Assembly: GCA_910589635.1 (NCBI GenBank)
Contig: CAJUTD010000055.1
Coordinates: 1-21,689 of the forward strand
DNA length: 21,689 bases
From: an uncultured Lachnospiraceae bacterium
Lineage (GTDB): Bacteria; Bacillota; Clostridia; Lachnospirales; Lachnospiraceae
Direction: 5' to 3'
Made by a program: the position numbers and the translations under genes. Under the pieces are notes generated by a model, which was given only the letters and a program-made list of their open reading frames with translations, did not search any database and had not been told where the DNA came from. Below, piece by piece: positions 15,601 through 21,689 of this stretch (within the stretch, counting starts at the first letter, position 1; each line of letters starts with the position of its first letter).

Positions 15601-17264
15601 CAGTTATACATGCAGCCTCCACCCACGTTGCCATGCACATCAAGCGTAGAGGTAGTACGGTTATTACGGAAAACACCGCTGTAAATATTTACAACATTAT
15701 TACTAAAACAAACAAATGCTCCTCCTTGTGTCCCCGCACTGCAATTTTCTATTATTGTATCCCTGATATCTATCGTATTGCTAGAGTCCGCATAAAATGC
15801 TCCGCCTGCTGACCGCCAGCCACTGCCCTTTGTAGAACAGCTTTGAAAGACTGCGCCATTGATATCTATCTTACAGCCATTATATATATATAACGCGCCT
15901 CCCTGATCACTGGAATCCGCCTGGCCAACACTGCAATCTTCAAACTTTGTACCATGAATATCAACAGCGCTTGCATATATATAGATCGCACCGCCATAAC
16001 AGCCTTCTCCTAACGTAGAATTCGCCGTGCAGTTTTTAATCGTCGCCCTGTTTAATGAGGCGCTCGCCTGGCCCAAGTAAATGGCTCCCCCATTTCCTGA
16101 CTTTACACAATTCTGAATCACACATCCATCATTCAATGTCAGTTCGCCCGAATGAACCTCCAGCATAGAAACAGCGGAAGGTACCGAACCTCCATCCATG
16201 GTAATATTCCCCACGGTCAAATTTCCTCCGGCCTGAACATTAAAACAAGCCGCATTCCCCCCTCTTTGAATCGTCCCGCCGCCTGTGATTGTAACATTTC
16301 CACTGATTGTCACAAATGCTGTAATTGTGAGGACAGCATTCTCTTCCACAATCACCGTTACATCGCTCAAAGTGCGTTCATCCCAGGTTTCATTTTGCCC
16401 GGCAGCAATCCTGATAAGCTGCGTATCTTCATCCGCAAAAAGAATGTCCGCATCCTCGGCATAAAGAACGTCCGCGTCCCCTGCATAGAGAACATCCGCA
16501 TCCTCCGCGTAAAAAATTTCTCCTTCCTCACCAGAATTAACCTTTTCCACACAATTCTCTTCTATGCTGTTTTCCTCACTCTCCACAGCCACCATGATCT
16601 CCGGTAAAACCACACCTTCAGACAACCGGTATTCGTGCGGCAAAACAGGGGTGAAGCGATAGGTTCCCTGCTGCTCCATATCATATTGGGGCCTGCTTTC
16701 CCAGGTAATACCCTCTAGCACAATCTCTGAGACGGCTTCCATTTCTTCCGCGGTTTCCCCCTTCTCCGACACTGTATCTTCCATCACTGTGCTTTCTAAC
16801 GCCGCAGGTTCCATTACCGCATCTTCTGATGCCTCAGATTCTTTTACTGCATCTTCTGACGCCTCTGATTCCTTCACTGCATCTTCTGACGCCTCTGATT
16901 TCTTCACCGCATCTTTTAACGCCTCTGATTCCTTCACTGCATCTTGCGGTTGCACCTGTATTTCCTGGTTCTTTGCCGTACTCTGGCGGCATACAACAAT
17001 CAGGCTGCTGGGCAGATGTAACGCTTCTATTGGCGTGCCAATATCAACAGTTTGTGATTTTATGTCCTCCGAAAGCTCATTAATAGATAAGATTTCATAT
17101 TGTCCGTCACCAGCCGACATTTCTGCTGCCAACACAAATGTCTGATAATACAAATTGGGCAAAGATGTCATTATCAGACAAATGGAAAGCCAAACTATAA
17201 ACAGTCTGTTTCCTTTTCTTGGCGCTTGCCTCTTCTCAAGCAGCATATTCCTTTTCTCTTTCAT
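12609..17264 (-). CDS. Large sortase-anchored surface protein: beta-helix, InlB-type repeats, PQTGD signal
   Basis: 1551 residues from ATG 17264 (AAGGAG 11 bases upstream; the ATG at 17291 would place the ribosome site inside the gene). A signal segment (about 21-48) ends near VLAAEMSAG. A Glu/Ser/Ala-rich stretch has five 10-residue EDAVKESEAS repeats, then three 8-residue ADVLYAED repeats. The next ~400 residues are rich in G-G-A and N/S turns (NGGAIYLG, QGGALYIYNG, AGGAFYADSS), typical of a right-handed beta-helix. Listeria-Bacteroides repeats follow (FLGWSKNEDGSGKLY, FAGWNTEADGTGDTY, FKGWYMDN), then Ig-like blocks (DNAGNLSS, VDNAGNT) and a Pro/Lys linker. PQTGD at 1461-1465 precedes a hydrophobic helix, but a 60-residue tail with a second helix follows, unlike a standard sorting signal. 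Probable adhesin or carbohydrate-binding wall protein. Confidence 0.88.
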   Translation of the reverse strand: MKEKRNMLLEKRQAPRKGNRLFIVWLSICLIMTSLPNLYYQTFVLAAEMSAGDGQYEILSINELSEDIKSQTVDIGTPIEALHLPSSLIVVCRQSTAKNQEIQVQPQDAVKESEALKDAVKKSEASEDAVKESEASEDAVKESEASEDAVMEPAALESTVMEDTVSEKGETAEEMEAVSEIVLEGITWESRPQYDMEQQGTYRFTPVLPHEYRLSEGVVLPEIMVAVESEENSIEENCVEKVNSGEEGEIFYAEDADVLYAGDADVLYAEDADILFADEDTQLIRIAAGQNETWDERTLSDVTVIVEENAVLTITAFVTISGNVTITGGGTIQRGGNAACFNVQAGGNLTVGNITMDGGSVPSAVSMLEVHSGELTLNDGCVIQNCVKSGNGGAIYLGQASASLNRATIKNCTANSTLGEGCYGGAIYIYASAVDIHGTKFEDCSVGQADSSDQGGALYIYNGCKIDINGAVFQSCSTKGSGWRSAGGAFYADSSNTIDIRDTIIENCSAGTQGGAFVCFSNNVVNIYSGVFRNNRTTSTLDVHGNVGGGCMYNCMGTLSIHGGSFLNNYAVNKGGCLNHCWERGTITNITGGIFAGNYCDYKDAVSDYSGSGGIFNSSVKDGQAELRVSGNAKFSGDGTQASGVDGIYLDQDSGTPRKIFISTTLTYPVNLYVKAVEGYVIAEGKDGYSFLHERDMKKIKFVDISNSGKTWYAKLSDDRTKVTLTETDPGYKYFVYYISNGATGNVVDDNQYSEEDEATVKSHKDAQGKDILTYEGRTFLGWSKNEDGSGKLYQAGDSLGKMTQDINLYAVFTDSLAADFYSGGAGQKETKQANVNQAGTQTVEAPELKDMEGWDKIGWTEDENQFQADFQSGEELVLTQNSSYYGIYGKDVILSYDMNGGMGRQEPVTKSCYANVHNEVSYQPAEFQVAKGVSRDGYVFAGWNTEADGTGDTYQEGEEISIMGSQTLYARWDITGTAYRTEHYKQELDGSYRLDATEETKAAAGDEVRAQAKTYTGFSENTAHEMRAGEGIVASDGSLVLKLYYDRDIYEVDFDLNGAEGETPESQRVPYGGYVNKVDEPARRGYHFKGWYMDNQGQEGNGWDFDLQVEKNFSKAVKDASAPRKVTLYAKWADETAPVLEELSFNQGYVNILDWIISQKSLVVTVPIFEEGSGVKQLDYMVSAFMGDNPNKTAVDGLVLLQPDEEAEARVLQQSHERTAGAGAEDVAGTIEIPESRKRLFYGVLTPGQGEFAAGNIQLFQKGERTYAKITISEDFKGNISLTCTDNAGNLSSEKTIAAREGGIVVEDNAPEIGFSSKDGELSQTFSHAVDVNVKVLDQVDENGEERITGGIASVTYQLDKSKEISVPALAFEEKIVNAYEFAVKVSGTGRHVLCVTAVDNAGNTNTRQTEVNIKKNTVKTPMKTPSENQPQAPQAPKAPKVPKEPQVPKAPQAPSGSEPQTGDSVNVQVYATLAMVAGFLYLLLYFAPDNPGITEKEKEELVSRLLRWAKRGGTVRKLLTFVALFFFLLYYHSIGKSKDAEWNLEDVWQ
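16446..16517 (-). repeat. Three 24-bp tandem repeats in the surface protein gene
   Basis: Units at 16446-16469, 16470-16493 and 16494-16517 encode the repeated acidic A-D-V-L-Y-A-E/G-D. They diverge at a few positions each. Confidence 0.75.
16801..16950 (-). repeat. Five 30-bp tandem repeats in the surface protein gene
   Basis: Units begin at 16801, 16831, 16861, 16891 and 16921 and encode the decapeptide EDAVKESEAS. Units 3 and 4 are nearly identical and the outer ones more diverged. The 30-base unit keeps the reading frame, so copy number can change without breaking the gene. Confidence 0.85.
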
Positions 17265-17321
17265 CCTCTTACACACTCCTTCCCTAATCATATTAGCAAT
17301 CCGTCAATCGTCTTATCTATA

Positions 17322-17349
17322 ATTATACAATCATTCACTCACTTGTAAA
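17322..17349 (-). promoter_or_regulatory. Promoter of the surface protein gene
   Basis: -35 TTTACA (17344-17349), a 16-nt spacer and a perfect -10 TATAAT (17322-17327), starting about 45 bases before the start codon. It lies directly after the upstream hairpin. Confidence 0.65.
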
Positions 17350-17359
17350 CAAATAATTT

Positions 17360-17396
17360 CAGGGGCAAGCGGACTTTTGCGCCACACTTACCCCTG
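17360..17396 (-). terminator. Probable terminator of the aldolase gene
   Basis: CAGGGGTAAG pairs with CTTGCCCCTG (10 bp, one G-T) on the minus strand, followed by AAATTATTTG. It lies 91 bases past the aldolase stop. The T tract is imperfect. Confidence 0.5.
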
Positions 17397-17487
17397 TTTC
17401 AAACCACCTGTTTTGATGGTTCGCCTATACTGTTTTAATCCGTTCTAACCATGCGCCGTCGGCGCTTAGCATTATTACCCGAAAGAA

Positions 17488-18351
17488 TTAAGCCTTGCCA
17501 ACAGAACCGAATAATTCCATCTTCTCTGTTACAGTTGCTTTGATAGCCTCTACGCCCGGTGCAAGCACTTTACGCGGGTCAAAGCCCTTGCCTTCCAGAT
17601 CCTTGCCATCTTCAATGTACTTTCTTACAGCTGCCGTAAAGGAAATCTGGCACTCTGTATTAACGTTAATCTTAGCTACGCCAAGAGAGATTGCTTTCTT
17701 AATCATATCTTCAGGAATACCCGTACCACCATGAAGAACCAGAGGCATTTCCCCTGTCTTCTGCTGAACGGCATCCAGAGTCTCAAAGCTCAGTCCTGCC
17801 CAGTTTTCAGGATATTTACCATGGATATTACCAATTCCAGCTGCCAGCATATCTACGCCCAAATCAGCAATTGCCTTACACTCATCGGGATCTGCACACT
17901 CACCTGCACCGATAACTCCATCTTCCTCGCCGCCGATTGCGCCAACTTCTGCTTCGATTGACATTCCCTTGTCATGTGCAATCTTAACAAGCTCTGTAGT
18001 CTTTGTTACGTTCTCGTCGATTGGATAATGGGAACCATCAAACATAATGGAAGAAAATCCTGCTTCCACGCATTTCAGGCATGCTTCATAGCTGCCATGG
18101 TCAAGGTGAAGTGCAACGGGAACCGTGATATTCAATTCCTTGAGCATACCATTCACCATGCCTACAACAGTTGTATAACCACACATGTATTTTCCTGCAC
18201 CCTCGGAAACACCCAGGATTACCGGAGAATTCAGCTCCTGCGCTGTCTGTAAAATGATCTTGGTCCACTCCAAGTTGTTGATGTTGAACTGTCCAACAGC
18301 ATAATGTCCTTGTTTTGCTTTCTGTAACATTTCTTTTGCAGATACTAACAT
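17488..18351 (-). CDS. fba: Class II fructose-1,6-bisphosphate aldolase
   Basis: 287 residues, the usual length for Gram-positive class II aldolases. It cleaves fructose-1,6-bisphosphate into glyceraldehyde-3-phosphate and dihydroxyacetone phosphate in glycolysis, using a divalent metal (zinc). VALHLDHGS carries metal-binding and catalytic His/Asp residues, followed by MFDGSHYP, then EAEVGAIGGEEDG, GNIHGKYP, VLHGGTGIP (metal His and phosphate loop) and KINVNTE (phosphate binding). I start at ATG 18351 because GGAGG lies 7 bases upstream; the reading frame extends to 18396 but lacks a ribosome site there. It has its own leader of about 200 bases without a gene (18352-18554) and appears to be transcribed alone. 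Confidence 0.95.
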   Translation of the reverse strand: MLVSAKEMLQKAKQGHYAVGQFNINNLEWTKIILQTAQELNSPVILGVSEGAGKYMCGYTTVVGMVNGMLKELNITVPVALHLDHGSYEACLKCVEAGFSSIMFDGSHYPIDENVTKTTELVKIAHDKGMSIEAEVGAIGGEEDGVIGAGECADPDECKAIADLGVDMLAAGIGNIHGKYPENWAGLSFETLDAVQQKTGEMPLVLHGGTGIPEDMIKKAISLGVAKINVNTECQISFTAAVRKYIEDGKDLEGKGFDPRKVLAPGVEAIKATVTEKMELFGSVGKA

Positions 18352-18554
18352 TTCTTTTCCTCCATTTCTGTCCTCTGCTCCCTTGGCAGAAAACACTGTC
18401 TTTATTTTTTACATGGCATTTCCATTCAGCCTCCTGGCAAAATATTATGCCGGGTGAAATCCCCATAGGGTTCCACTTCATACTGTATAGTTTACCTTAT
18501 TTCTCCAAAAAAGAAAAGGGCTTTCCGAAATTAAATTTTATTTTTAGAGGAACT

Positions 18555-19328
18555 TTATAATATCAGATTAAATTTAGGAACGCCCTTCAAAATCTCTTGC
18601 GGTCTTTGGGCGTCAAACCATGTATAGTCTGTGACCCGCCGTTCATCATCCATATACAGGGTAACATACATGCCTGTGACGTTGTCCGTATAATCTCCCA
18701 CCAAATCCGTCAAGAAATCATGGCAATCTTTGCTTTCATGCTCCAGCCAATGGCATACTCCTCCCTCCAGCAGCGTGGCATTCGCCTGATTTCCTTCATA
18801 TATGTACCGCTCCAATCTAATATTATCTACCTTCCCTTCAAACACGCTGCCATGCACATAACGTTCAAGCCTTCCCTCATCGTTATACTTCACTTCCATA
18901 ATTTCTTCCATACCACAAAGCCCAAAACGCAGCCCTATCTGTATAGATGGAATCTCCCGGAAAATATACTCTCGCCCTTCTATCGTCCCCTCTAAACGGT
19001 CACATGCAACCAAACGCCCTTCCTCATCATAACTATAAACGAAGCCAGGATTCGTGTGTTTTTTTACAAACCTTCCACGAGATATATTTCCGATGAGAAG
19101 TTTCTGTAAATGGCATTCCGTCAAAATACCTCTCGGCAGGGACATGCCGCCTTGGGAATATTTTTCATGGGCAATCTTCCTCTCTGTCTCTTCTTTGAAA
19201 AAAGCCTCTTTATCCTTATATTTCTCATAATAACCTTGTAAGGATTCCAGCCCTTCATTCCTAAGTTTCCTAAGCTACTGGTAAGAATCACTTTTCTTGT
19301 ATGACGCAATTTCTTCTTTAGAAATCAT
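18555..19328 (-). pseudogene. Uncharacterised protein gene interrupted by an in-frame TAG at codon 18
   Basis: The ATG at 19328 (GGAG immediately upstream; AAGGAG about 20 bases upstream) begins MISKEEIASYKKSDSYQ and hits TAG at 19275-19277. The same frame then continues without interruption as LRKLRNEGLESLQGYYEKYK... to the stop at 18555, 257 codons in all. The interrupted N-terminal part is charged and helical, so the frame is clearly authentic. The C-terminal 190 residues show three YD-like turns (YSYDEEGRL, KYNDEGRLERY, MDDERRVTDY) that recall RHS/YD beta hairpins. I do not recognise the family; an immunity-type protein is one guess. Translation might restart at ATG 19145 (196 residues) but no ribosome site is visible there. 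A nonsense mutation is the simplest reading. Confidence 0.65.
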
Positions 19329-19380
19329 CTCCACTTTTGTATTGCTCCTTAATATAATTACAAAACACAACAGCATTGAT

Positions 19381-19638
19381 TCACGAAGCTTTTTTCTTCT
19401 GCAATACTCTAACAGCAAACACAATTGCAATAATCTCTGAGAGCGCTCCTGCTATCAAAAATGCAAAGGATATATCCCTCCACATAGACGCCTGCCACAA
19501 ATATATGCCGAGCACCAATAATCCCAAGCCCACAAAGCACATCACGGCTCCCCAAATTGACTTCCCTAAGCAACTGCAAATGATTGCGGCTACAATTAAA
19601 ATAACAATAAATAGTAGCTCTATAGTAAAAATATTCAT
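19381..19638 (-). CDS. Small membrane protein, three predicted helices
   Basis: 85 residues, almost all hydrophobic, in three segments (about 5-23, 28-47 and 56-76), ending in the basic LQKKKAS. GGAGG lies 7 bases before the ATG. It sits 118 bases downstream of a single-pass membrane protein and 52 bases upstream of the TAG-interrupted gene, all on the same strand, so the three may be one transcript. I do not recognise the family. Confidence 0.65.
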   Translation of the reverse strand: MNIFTIELLFIVILIVAAIICSCLGKSIWGAVMCFVGLGLLVLGIYLWQASMWRDISFAFLIAGALSEIIAIVFAVRVLQKKKAS

Positions 19639-19756
19639 GAATGCACCTCCATTTTTATCTCACTTATCTTCGTTCCTATTCTGTAAAACAGATGGGTAGA
19701 AAAATCACTACATCAGCTAAATAAAGTAATTATTTTATTCCCACCGCCAAGTTCTT

Positions 19757-20158
19757 TCACATTTGCAGTTCTTCATACAGTTTACGAAAATCATCACAAT
19801 AGTCCTTAGCGCATTTGTAATATCCACCATTTGTTACAATACGGTTTGATCTAATTGTAATAATATCAATTCTTTTTCCATCTTTATCATAAATCTGTAT
19901 GGAAAATACATATCCATCATCGTTATCTGAAAATGTTTTCCTTACACGCAATGAGTGAAACAGCGCAACAACTTTCCCCATATTTTCTTCTCCTGTGACA
20001 ACCGTAAGATTGTCCCCCGGATAATACATTTCTATCTTGCTAAGCTCTTTCACATCTATATCTTTTAATAACTTCGTATTTCTTCCTGCTTGCCAGACCA
20101 TGAGCACTACTATAACAATTAAAATACACGATGTTCCTATAATGATTCTCTTTTTCAT
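19757..20158 (-). CDS. Membrane-anchored extracytoplasmic protein of unknown function
   Basis: 133 residues. A basic start (MKKR) and one hydrophobic segment (about 5-23) are followed by a soluble domain of about 110 residues. The domain has an alternating strand pattern: IEMYYPGDNLTVVTG, YVFSIQIYDKDGKRIDIITI, NRIVTNGGYYKCA. It resembles small clostridial DUF5301-like proteins in shape, but that assignment is tentative. The absence of a lipobox cysteine suggests an uncleaved anchor. GGGAGG lies 6 bases before the ATG, and a TATAAT on the minus strand at 20207-20212 could be its -10. Confidence 0.65.
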   Translation of the reverse strand: MKKRIIIGTSCILIVIVVLMVWQAGRNTKLLKDIDVKELSKIEMYYPGDNLTVVTGEENMGKVVALFHSLRVRKTFSDNDDGYVFSIQIYDKDGKRIDIITIRSNRIVTNGGYYKCAKDYCDDFRKLYEELQM

Positions 20159-20225
20159 ACGTCGCCTCCCAAATATTATATAAAAATACCGTCATATTCT
20201 TACTTTATTATAACCGACCCCCATT

Positions 20226-20462
20226 TTATCTGCCACTTTTCCCTCTTATAAAGGCCTGGCATCTTGCCGTTTTACCACTAAAAGCTAAACGCACCTGGCG
20301 TCTGTTACCTTGTACATACATCGGAGAAACACTTTCCACTTTCATTTCTTCCGTATATTCCAGATGATTTTCTGCATGCACCACATTGGGTTGCACACAA
20401 ATCAATATTGCCCCTGCTAACAACACGCCTACGGCTTTTCTTTGTAATTTCTCTCTTATCAT
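20226..20462 (-). CDS. Short secreted protein, probably a C-terminally truncated gene
   Basis: 78 residues from ATG 20462 (GGGAGG 6 bases upstream). A signal peptide (MIREKLQRKAVGVLLAGAIL...) ends near VVHAENH. The mature part SPMYVQGNRRQVRLAFSGKTARCQAFIRGKSGR stops just after FSGKTARCQAFIRGKSG. In similar clostridial secreted proteins a block like this is followed by more beta strands (typically GKSGTTKI...), so this copy may have lost its C-terminal half. I see no matching continuation in either other frame downstream. It may still be made as a short peptide. Confidence 0.5.
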   Translation of the reverse strand: MIREKLQRKAVGVLLAGAILICVQPNVVHAENHLEYTEEMKVESVSPMYVQGNRRQVRLAFSGKTARCQAFIRGKSGR

Positions 20463-20524
20463 TAGGCCCCCTCCTTCCCTTTTACTCAAAGCTTATATGC
20501 GCTCCTACTTAATAAACGTACAAG

Positions 20525-20546
20525 AAGGATAAAACACTACATCCTT
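20525..20546 (-). terminator. Weak hairpin after the anti-sigma gene
   Basis: AAGGAT/ATCCTT, 6 bp, with a 10-base loop, 22 bases past the anti-sigma stop. No T tract follows. Confidence 0.3.
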
Positions 20547-20567
20547 TTACAAAAATTATCAAATTTT

Positions 20568-21260
20568 TTATTCCACTACATGAATCCCCTTCTGGATTTT
20601 TAACAATTCTTCCTGTGAGAGGTTTCCCATGAGGTTAAATTTTAACGTACCGTCCTCGCTAATCCAGGTCATCGAACTCTCTTCTTCAGGATTCTTTGCC
20701 CGCAGATAATAGATGATTTCTCCCCTGTTGCCTGTAATTTTTAAAAAATCCTTATTTTCATTGTCTACCTCCAGACCATCGTCAATGGGGCCATAACTAA
20801 AATCCAAATACCGACCCTCATCATTAACGTAAACTGTAAATCCGCCTGGGGAAGAATAGTCATCCAATTCCAACCGATATCCTTCCGGCACATAACCCAA
20901 TTCATAGCGGGGAACTTCTATATTTCCGGCATCCTCCACAAACTGAAACGAAATATGGTCATGATGCCACTGAATCAGCCATTGCCCCGCCTTTGATATT
21001 GTCTGAGGATGGGTCACGCCAAAAAGTACCACGAAAACAGCCGCCGCTGCTGCCGCAAACTGCCTTAGCTTTTTTCTGCGCGCCTTCTTCTTTTGCCCTT
21101 CTATCATCTGATCCATCTTCTGATAAAATGCATCTGAAAGCAGACAGCGCTCCCGCAGCGTATGATTATCCGGTATAAGGGACAGTTCGTATTCATGCAC
21201 CAGGGTAACCATGTCCTTGAACGTCTGGCTTTCCCGACGATTTTCATCCATTCGCTTCAT
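20568..21260 (-). CDS. Anti-sigma factor with DUF4367 extracellular domain
   Basis: 230 residues. A cytoplasmic N-terminal part of about 65 residues ends in a basic run (KKKARRKKLR). One membrane helix follows (about 68-84, FAAAAAAVFVVLFGV), then an outside domain with PRYELGYVPEGYRLEL and later strands, the DUF4367 pattern. Such proteins hold an ECF sigma factor at the membrane and release it on a signal. The ATG at 21260 follows AAGGAGG by 6 bases and overlaps the end of the sigma gene by 17 bases, so the two are translationally coupled. The usual N-terminal zinc-binding HxxxCxxC motif of other anti-sigma factors is absent. Confidence 0.85.
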   Translation of the reverse strand: MKRMDENRRESQTFKDMVTLVHEYELSLIPDNHTLRERCLLSDAFYQKMDQMIEGQKKKARRKKLRQFAAAAAAVFVVLFGVTHPQTISKAGQWLIQWHHDHISFQFVEDAGNIEVPRYELGYVPEGYRLELDDYSSPGGFTVYVNDEGRYLDFSYGPIDDGLEVDNENKDFLKITGNRGEIIYYLRAKNPEEESSMTWISEDGTLKFNLMGNLSQEELLKIQKGIHVVE

Positions 21261-21689
21261 CCCATACCTCCTTGAATTTTTTCCTGCCCCGAAACAGACG
21301 CACCTCTACAGTTTTTACAGGCACCCCCTGTATCCTGGCAATTTCTTTGTTGCTCAATTCATAATAGTATTTCAGCGTCAATGTCTCCCGAAGAATCTCC
21401 GATATTCCTTCCATCGCCTTTTGGACAAACATTGCCCTCTCCTGCCGCTCTATCATATGAGGGGCGTCATGTTCTGGAGCTTCGTCATATAAAATAATAT
21501 CCTCCAGTTCAGCTTCACTATAATGGTTTGCACGGCGAATACTATCCAGAACTTTGTTCTTCACTATAGAAACGCACAAACCAGTCATTTCCCTACATGA
21601 TAAATGTGAATATTTTGTGAAATTTTCCGCCAAGGAAAGAAATGAGTTATGCACCTCGTTTTCTGCGTCTGCCTGGTTTCGCCCCATAG
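21244..21689 (-). CDS. ECF sigma-70 family factor, 5' end cut off by window edge
   Basis: The visible 147 residues begin within region 2 (NQADAENEVHNSFLSLAENF corresponds to the region 2.2-2.3 helix), so the true start lies beyond the right edge; the ATG at 21687 is internal by homology. Region 4 is complete: ISEILRETLTLKYYYELSNKEIARIQGVPVKTVEVRLFRGRKKF, with a helix-turn-helix for -35 recognition. It would direct RNA polymerase to a small regulon under control of the overlapping DUF4367 protein. Confidence 0.9.
   Translation of the reverse strand, partial: MGRNQADAENEVHNSFLSLAENFTKYSHLSCREMTGLCVSIVKNKVLDSIRRANHYSEAELEDIILYDEAPEHDAPHMIERQERAMFVQKAMEGISEILRETLTLKYYYELSNKEIARIQGVPVKTVEVRLFRGRKKFKEVWDEANG

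Noticed and set aside
16801..16950. Regular 30-base repeats suggesting a CRISPR array
   Set aside because: Repeats are directly adjacent without spacers, and they encode an in-frame decapeptide inside a large gene.
17453..17465. GCGCC-GTC-GGCGC palindrome past the aldolase gene
   Set aside because: Too short (5 bp, 3-base loop) with no T tract; may be chance.

Overview
The window looks like chromosomal DNA from a low-to-mid GC Firmicute of the class Clostridia, most likely a Lachnospiraceae-type gut bacterium. This is inferred from a type III glutamine synthetase beside an ammonium transporter fused to a P-II domain, a Gram-positive class II fructose-bisphosphate aldolase, an InlB-repeat surface protein with a PQTGD cell-wall sorting motif, an ECF sigma/DUF4367 anti-sigma pair, and strong AGGAGG ribosome binding sites. 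No species can be named from the sequence alone.

Layout. Positions 1-61 hold the 5' part of a minus-strand tRNA-Gln(CUG). A YigZ/IMPACT gene follows (283-936, minus), then a small frameshifted membrane protein (1100-1356). The 1540-4260 block is a decayed accessory cassette. It contains a short remnant resembling the 5' part of the downstream penicillin-binding protein gene, a GT2 glycosyltransferase gene with a large internal deletion (1644-1865), a GtrII-like polytopic glucosyltransferase (1882-3381) and a serine recombinase (3621-4220). Between the last two is a 179-bp segment bounded by 16-bp inverted repeats. It carries a good promoter that now points away from the glucosyltransferase and a hairpin that could stop read-through. 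This has the anatomy of a recombinase-controlled invertible promoter in the OFF orientation and is the most interesting system here.

A class A penicillin-binding protein (4395-7040, plus) converges on the next block through a shared bidirectional terminator. The nitrogen block (7069-12347, all minus) reads glnA (type III), an unusual repeat-rich spacer, amtB fused to glnK/glnB, and a degenerate receiver-domain protein. Both glnA and amtB have long leaders with a terminator-like hairpin, and each contains a small hexaloop hairpin with A at loop position 1 and G at position 4. This suggests transcription attenuation, possibly of the ANTAR type.

The last block (12609-21689, all minus) has a 1551-residue surface protein, class II aldolase, an uncharacterised gene interrupted by an in-frame TAG, two small membrane proteins, a short (probably truncated) secreted protein, and a DUF4367 anti-sigma factor overlapping a partial ECF sigma factor that runs off the right edge. 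Several genes across the window are frameshifted, nonsense-interrupted or internally deleted, so accessory-gene decay recurs here.
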